Below, piece by piece: positions 57,901 through 64,000 of a DNA stretch of 64,000 bases; within the stretch, counting starts at the first letter, position 1, and every line of letters begins with the position of its first letter. The stretch is from Paragonimus westermani (Eukaryota; Platyhelminthes; Trematoda; Plagiorchiida; Troglotrematidae). The stretch covers positions 1 to 64,000 of the forward strand of contig QNGE01003698.1 in NCBI GenBank assembly GCA_008508345.1, in the 5' to 3' direction. Below the pieces are notes generated by a model that was given only the letters and a program-made list of their open reading frames with translations, was not told the DNA's origin and did no database searches. The translations under genes and the position numbers were made by a program.

Positions 57901-60120
57901 AGTGTGAACACTGTTCTCCAGGTTCTGAAGCGAGACGATTGGTACTGCAGTTAAGAACAAGCTAAGCAGACATAAGAATATGACATAACCCTATTTTGCA
58001 CCAGTGTCAATAAGCATACAATCAGAGGTTGATTTTCATATCCACATACAACAGGTTGTTTAAATTAATGGACTTCCCTGGATAAACACTGTCCATAATA
58101 CCACACAACTGATGGCATCAGGCGCCTTGTTAGAAATCATCGGCATAGCGAACAGCAACTGGTTACGTTCACAGTAATTTATTCAGCCTTGGCAGGTGGC
58201 AAACTCTACTTCAATCGTATTAGGAGTGACCCGGAATCCACACCACTCCTCAAACGCATTAGTCTCCACAAGGCCGGCAATGAATCGAATAAGCAGAAAT
58301 CTTGCAGATCATCTAAGTGAATAGGTTATATATTGCTTAGCATGTCCAACTTGAACAAAACCACAGTGAGGGTATTTTGCAGGTTTTCCTACTTCATAAG
58401 ATGGGGTAAATCAACTTTAGCATCTCACGCTTCAAAACCGTTGCCTGAAAAGTCCTCAGTTTACAGCTTGTGTGTCTCGGAGATTTCTACTAGCGCTCTG
58501 ACCTCTGTCAAACCAGAAGTAATATAGCGTTATCCTTTGAAAGCTTCCTATGACAGATAGTTCGTCGTCATCCAGTAAACTACAGCTGGCCAGTCCAGCA
58601 GACTGCTAAGCTCCTTGCTTACTAACTTCCGGTTTTTTTTCACGAAGATATGGAGTACCCATCCAATAAAACTTCAGAAGATCGGATGGACAGCTCGCAT
58701 ATTGCTCTAAGCAAATCACAGAACAGCCCCTTATCAACACATCTTGCCAACTCGTCTTTGGTTTTGTATAACTGATCCACGACCTGACGGTAAGTGCTAG
58801 GTGACGGGAACTTTTATTTCCCCATAATGCATTCACCATGGAAACAGCAAACACATTGTCTTTTCGTGCGACAATCACATTAACAGACTAAATTCTGTTA
58901 GGCCGATTCAGTTTTTTCGTTTGTTTTGTGCTGATGGTCTCCGCGGTAGTTTGTCGCTCTCCTCCGAATAACATTGCTATATGCCATCAGAAATCAAGGA
59001 TTTGAGGACGTCTTTTTGAGGAATGGCGATTACCTATCATACCATACTTCCATCAGTAAATTTTCGGTCGTGTAACCTCCGCTCTTTGCCATAAGCATGC
59101 TGGTTTACAATCAGTTAGCTTTTAAACATGAGAAGATAACTTGGTTTTCACCAGTCTATGACCCATTTTATAATCGGTCTATTCACACAGAGAGCAGATC
59201 GTACTACCTACACTTTGTAGCACCACCTTGGCCCATAGTGTGGGCATAAACACGAAAGTAAGTATTAGACACCTCAAACGACCCCCAAATGCTGCCACCG
59301 TGCCTATAATCTTTTAATTGGAGCAATCCGTGACTGTGGAAAAGATTCTGATCTGGTAAACCCTTTTTTTGTTTGAGTGACAGTGAAAAATACATTTCAG
59401 CACTCGCTTCCGGTATCTTACTCCTCTGTCATTAAATCTCTTCTCTCTCACAGAGGTAACATCCATGTCGTGCTGATTCACCTTCATTCTGATTAATGTG
59501 ATGATGTGTCCCACCTGTCGGATGCTCTCTGAACCCAGCAGCGTGTTTGCATTCAGTTTTTCTACTAACATCCGTATCTACGAGCATGTCTCAGCTTGGA
59601 TGTAGAGTGTAATGTTTTGGATGAAATGTATTCACTCCCAACTTACTGTTGAAGGGGAGATGAGGATAGGAGTAGTAGCATGCCTCCACTCATCCTGGTG
59701 TCCTCCCAAATTTGAAGAATTTAAATTCTCTCATAAAAACCACAGAAACCCGATGACCCGAAATGTAATATCAGTAACTGGATCATAAGATCGGTGACTC
59801 CTTGAGATTGGTATTTTTTGAAGGTTGATATAGAAAATATTAAACGCAATAAACCAAACCTGGAGGAATATGAAGACAGCGACATGTTCAGGCCATCGAA
59901 ATAAATTATACAGTATGACGGAATCATCGAAAATCTGAACAACGAATGCACACAACTCACAGTGAATTACATGCTTAATGAGGTGAGCACAAGTCTAAAA
60001 GCCAGACCGATGTTTGATTACCTGCGCAAACCAATGGGTTGCCTAAATAAACGGTGATCTAGTCTGAGACCAAGTGGATATTGTAGACAGTTGAGAAAAA
60101 TAAACTGAAAACATTTCTTG
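54920..60120. other. No supported gene; non-coding DNA
   Basis: Several 70-115-codon frames occur (for example minus 55338-55688, plus 57078-57341, minus 58606-58878, minus 59314-59571). The last contains TLLGSESIRQVG, loosely like the (I/L)LG(x)DFL motif of gypsy-type proteases, but no active-site motif lies upstream in frame. I do not call it. Confidence 0.4.
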
Positions 60121-60185
60121 TTGACCGGTTTCGAACTTAGAACTTCCCTATCAATTACAGTACAATACATTTGGGCTAAGCATTA
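60121..60185 (-). mobile_element. Short tRNA-like segment, possible third SINE type
   Basis: The minus strand reads GCTTAGCCCAAATG, then TTGTACTGTAATTGATAGGG, then TAAGTTCGAAACCGG. This gives an A-box-like start, an anticodon-arm-like middle and a B-box-like GTTCGAAACC end about 50 bp apart, as in tRNA-derived repeats. It does not match families 1 or 2. Only one copy was seen, so boundaries are unknown. Confidence 0.35.
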
Positions 60186-61704
60186 AAGAGCGCAAACCTT
60201 GTTGCACGATTGGCTACACAGTGTATGGAGAAAGTGACATCACAACAAACCTGTGCACGCAAACTTATACACACACGCTAGGGAATTGGTAAAAAAACGA
60301 CGCACTGACTTACTCCATAAATGCACAAAAATTGTGAACACAAAATGGATTCCTCACCGTTCGTGCTTTTGAATTATGTATGAGACTTTGATCAGCTGAA
60401 TTCGTGGTTGTAATGCGTGGCGGTTGAGTTAGTAACGTGGGCTGTTCTTTCAGATGTTTGGATGTTTGCTGACGAATTTCATGGTTTATGCCTGTGTGCT
60501 CAGACTATGCCACGTAAATTTGGTAAGAATTTTGCAGTCGAGATGTCCGTTTCAAAAAATTAGACGAAAACCCAAATTATCTATGAGGTTTTGACGTATC
60601 CAAAGCTCAAAATGTGCACTTTCGTCTGGTCGAGAAACTTATCATCAACGTTCACATCAACAATTCTGTCACGATAGTCTCTTCAATTCGGTGAATTAAG
60701 CTTAAATTTAAGTCCAACAAAATCACAAATTGTTGACGGCTCAGTTGCCATGTGTGCGAATACCATCTGTTAGCATACATGAACACAACAGACGTAAATG
60801 ACATTTTGCTGGAATTTTCGTCCGTTCTTTTATTTTCTACTTTCCGGCTCAGAATTATGTGGATAACAAATTTGGTCACATAAAGTGTTTTGCAGGTGAA
60901 ACGCCATTCTATTCTGTGCAAACATTTGGTGACAAAATACACACAAGCTGTAGCATGTTAGTTTTCAACGGTTGAGAAGAATCAAACCAACATAACCTAC
61001 TCCAAAGTTATCTGTCTTCTAAGTACACGGACACCTCTATCTAGATTGTGTCATATCGTGGCAGACTAAAATGTTGTTTGCATTCTCACTGTGCTCAGTT
61101 CCATTCACTTTGAACGGGCACCTACAAAAGTCGAATATCAAGTGATCATTGCTTGATTATCGATTGTAACTTAACTTGGGGTCCAGAAAACTCATTTTGC
61201 GTGATGACATGGCCGGAAGAATCTCGCTTCGCATAGCTTGAGAGGGTCGATCTTTTTTGAGACTTGGTGAGATTCAACTTAGATATCGGGATATATTGAT
61301 ACGACTGCGATTGGCTAAATCAACGGCTCATCAGCTACCTATCATTTTTAAAATGTAAGTTATAAGGAAATGCGGCTGACTACTAATGGAAGATTTTTAG
61401 TTAGCACGAACTGAACGTCAGTCCGGATCAAACACAGCTCTGGCATTCCCGCAGAGTTCCAACCAACCCTTTCGAAAAGAAACACCACATATGAGGTTCG
61501 TTCGTGTAACAGCATGTCATTAGTGAATATTCTTACACGGTGACATGAGTAATGCTCAACGGGTGTAACAATTTCTGACTTCAACTTACTTACTTATCGT
61601 GAGGGACGCGGCGTGGCGAACATGCTTGTCTTCAGTTATTCATCATTAACCGTAAACTGTGCTGCTAGTAAACCGATACCTTGCATTTCTGGTAATTACT
61701 CCGA
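60186..61704. other. No supported gene; non-coding DNA
   Basis: Minus-strand frames 60652-60942 and 61360-61584 have no motifs. Nothing else is seen. Confidence 0.45.
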
Positions 61705-62040
61705 GGAATTCTGATCATTGGAGTGATATAGTTATGGGTTATCGTCTGGAGTTGACAGTACACCTACTGCGTTGCTTCTGGGGGCGATCGGGCTAAATGA
61801 GTATTATTCATAGGTAAAGGTATTTGAGAGTTTGCATACGAGAAGTCGGTCCTGACTAACATGAGGTCGTTGACTTAGTGTTCTGCACGGTTGCGTCCTA
61901 AAAGCCTGGCCGGAGTTCACTTTCTAGCTGTGGTAGGAATATATAATGTTCTTGTAACAAAGGCGACACTCAAGTATAGTGCTTCTTTTCAGAAGAAGTT
62001 GACTTGAAAGCCTGTGGAATCGTGAAAGCCACAATCATTT
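61705..62040 (+). mobile_element. tRNA-related repeat family 2, copy at 61.8 kb
   Basis: Aligns with the 42.0-kb copy: GTTATGGG, CTGGAGTTGACAG, GGGCGATCGGGC, CCTGACTAACATGAGGTCG (28.3-kb form CATGACTAATGTGAGGTCA), CCGGAGTTC, AGCTGTGGTAGG, and GAAGTTGACTTGAAAGCCT. More diverged in the tRNA-like boxes than the other copies. Confidence 0.6.
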
Positions 62041-64000
62041 ATAAGTGATATTCTTTTCCAACGCACGTTGCCGTCCGAAGAAAGTGTAGTCTGTTCAAAC
62101 TGAAAGGTAAATATACTGAGATACGTTTAAGATGGTGTCAAGCATAAGTGATGTCTGCTGACAACCAAACGTTAGCCGTGTAAGAACAAACATTTAAAGA
62201 AACACGCCCTCTCTGACAAAACAAAAACTCCAGGAATTTCAGAATGTACCGGCTTGCCATATGACTGACTGAACAATATGGGTAAATTAACGTTTAACCT
62301 GAACCCCGCACTGAAGTTAGACAATTTTCTAAATAGTCATTTCTGATGGACTTGATAGATGGATGTATTACCGGCAAGGAATGAAGTGCCCAGCTAGAAA
62401 GAACTCACGACCAAGTGTACAAACGAATTTAAAACAGTTGCCATTATTCCTTAGCTTTTGAATTTTCCATCAATAATAGTGTGGAACACACCGCCAAAAC
62501 ATGTAAAATGTGGCTTACACAGTGAAGTACTGATCCAGTGACATTCCCTGCACACAGATCGGTCCTGAGCCTAACTGAGATCCTTTGAGTTTTGCTGGCT
62601 TTAGTTTAAAAATTGAATGGTTAGTTAAGTAACTAGTCATACAGAATACGGTAAACGGAAGAAAATTATGGCCTCTTTAAGATGGGAAAGGGAGAAGGAT
62701 GATACCAGAAAAATGAGTACATTGACTCGGTGCGAAGAGATTCTGAACAATAGCACCGTTGACTTCTGTTCTCCATCAAGGTCTTTCATTTTTCCATCAC
62801 GTACAAGCCAGCAAGCCACAAACGCACCAAACAGAACAGTTTCAGCGATAGTAATTCATTGCACTGAATCCAAACCATATGTTAGCTACCGAACTACAAC
62901 ACTAAGCCTAATCCGCAACTAGAAAACAAGAAACGGTATGATAACAAACGATTTGGTACTAGCTCCAAAGGTTTATCAGCCTCATCGTCAAAAACAGTTT
63001 GTGCTGATGAATTACTACCATAAAACCTTAAAAAGAAGAGGAAGCCCTGGCCAGAAAGAAAAAAGAAGGAAGGGGAAAAGGCATAGTTATTAAAAACAAC
63101 AACAAAGATATAGGTGAAAGTAAGGCGTCACCAGCAAAGCAGCTTTTTGCAAAACCCTCTCTCTGCGTCGCCTCTCTAAGACTGCTTTTACTGCGCACAC
63201 AAGTGGGCACGCAACGGTGGTCTATGTTGAACCCGATCGGCCACCATCTGCAGTCATTGTTTGCACAGCCTACACCTAACGGAAGTCGACTGCGTTGTCG
63301 TCAAAAGATGGTCGGTATAGCAGAAAACTGGCTGGTCTATTTAGAGAATGGTATGAGCAACTAATTTTGTGAGTAATCGAAGAGTGACAGCACGAACGCT
63401 CTTGATAATCACCTCCGAATACTCGCTACCTAACTTCAACTTTACCTACCGGTTGGTGCCATTCGATCCAAGCCATCAACCATAATCATCAGTGATCAAC
63501 TAATTGAGGACGGTTCACCTCTCCTACTCTGAGTGACCACGTTTTCCAGCCGTAAATGAATGTGACCGTCAAGGTCACCTCATTTGCTCGAATTATGAGG
63601 TACAACGAGGTATTCCTTTACTATCACGTGTTACCTAACTGAAGGAATGCCAACATGATTTCGAAGATACAAGCTGCTAGTTCACATCCTACACCTTCAC
63701 CTCGGCCGAAGATACGCTGACAATCCTCAATACTCCTGGCCCAACATCCCCACAGTAAATCCCAAGTGTTTCGGAGACACCCATGAATATCTTCTGCACG
63801 AATGAGACCAACTATGCGATGGAATTAAGTAATCAGCATACCAGAACGACGGTGATTTTGCCAACTCCATAGATTGCTTACAGTGGTAAATTTTACATGA
63901 ACTTCCTCTATGTCATTTGTGTTCTCTCCCGACCCTCCACTATTCGTGCTATAGCTCCAAGCTACCTCAGCCTACTAACAGTCTCTAACGGTCCACCGTC
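62041..64000. other. No supported gene; non-coding DNA
   Basis: A frame at 62668-62922 and its minus-strand counterpart have no motifs. The last kilobase holds nothing I can name. Confidence 0.45.

Noticed and set aside
58606..58878. Minus-strand 90-codon frame as a gene
   Set aside because: Reads smoothly but has no motif, no splice pairing and no repeat copies to compare.
59314..59571. Gypsy-type protease fragment (TLLGSESIRQVG)
   Set aside because: The match is a single short motif; no D(T/S)G active site precedes it and no RT follows.

Overview
The window looks like a piece of a large, repeat-rich, intron-rich animal genome, most likely a flatworm (trematode-like). The reasons are: no long intact genes; many stop-riddled frames; AT-rich composition; three remnants of Penelope-like retroelements (PLEs) with a GIY-YIG endonuclease; hammerhead-ribozyme-like motifs beside two of them; tRNA-derived short interspersed repeats; a Ty3/gypsy-type solo LTR; and possible very short introns. 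The organism is inferred, not proven. No bacterial operon, CRISPR array, rRNA or functional tRNA gene was seen.

The best supported content is mobile DNA. PLE copy 1 (about 30.5-32.7 kb, + strand) keeps reverse transcriptase (RT) and GIY-YIG domains but has an in-frame stop and a frameshift. PLE copy 2 (about 40.5-41.7 kb) is 5'-truncated inside the RT. PLE copy 3 (about 26.1-26.4 kb) is a GIY-YIG remnant. Copies 1 and 2 each end in a hammerhead-like motif with the same stems I and III. Just upstream of copy 2 is a 498-bp solo LTR (39796-40293) with TGT...ACA ends and a 4-bp CTAT target duplication.

Two tRNA-related interspersed families are each present in four or more copies. SINE family 1 lies near 20.2, 21.1, 45.9 and 53.8 kb; the 53.8-kb copy has a perfect 11-bp target duplication, and two copies carry a second, inverted tRNA-like arm. 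Family 2 lies near 28.3, 38.1, 42.0 and 61.8 kb, with a doubtful copy near 14.6 kb. There is also a diverged tandem duplication at 45.5-45.75 kb, a 38-bp TTG microsatellite, and a single N inside a 28-bp near-duplication at the left end.

Host gene content is hard to see without transcripts. I list exon candidates whose frames join across plausible splice sites: a nicotinic-receptor-like exon (about 10.6-10.8 kb, - strand), a cysteine-rich exon (about 17.8-18.1 kb), a three-exon model (50.9-52.3 kb), and several shorter ones. Open frames of 60-100 codons arise by chance in such DNA, so all of these are hypotheses with low or moderate confidence.
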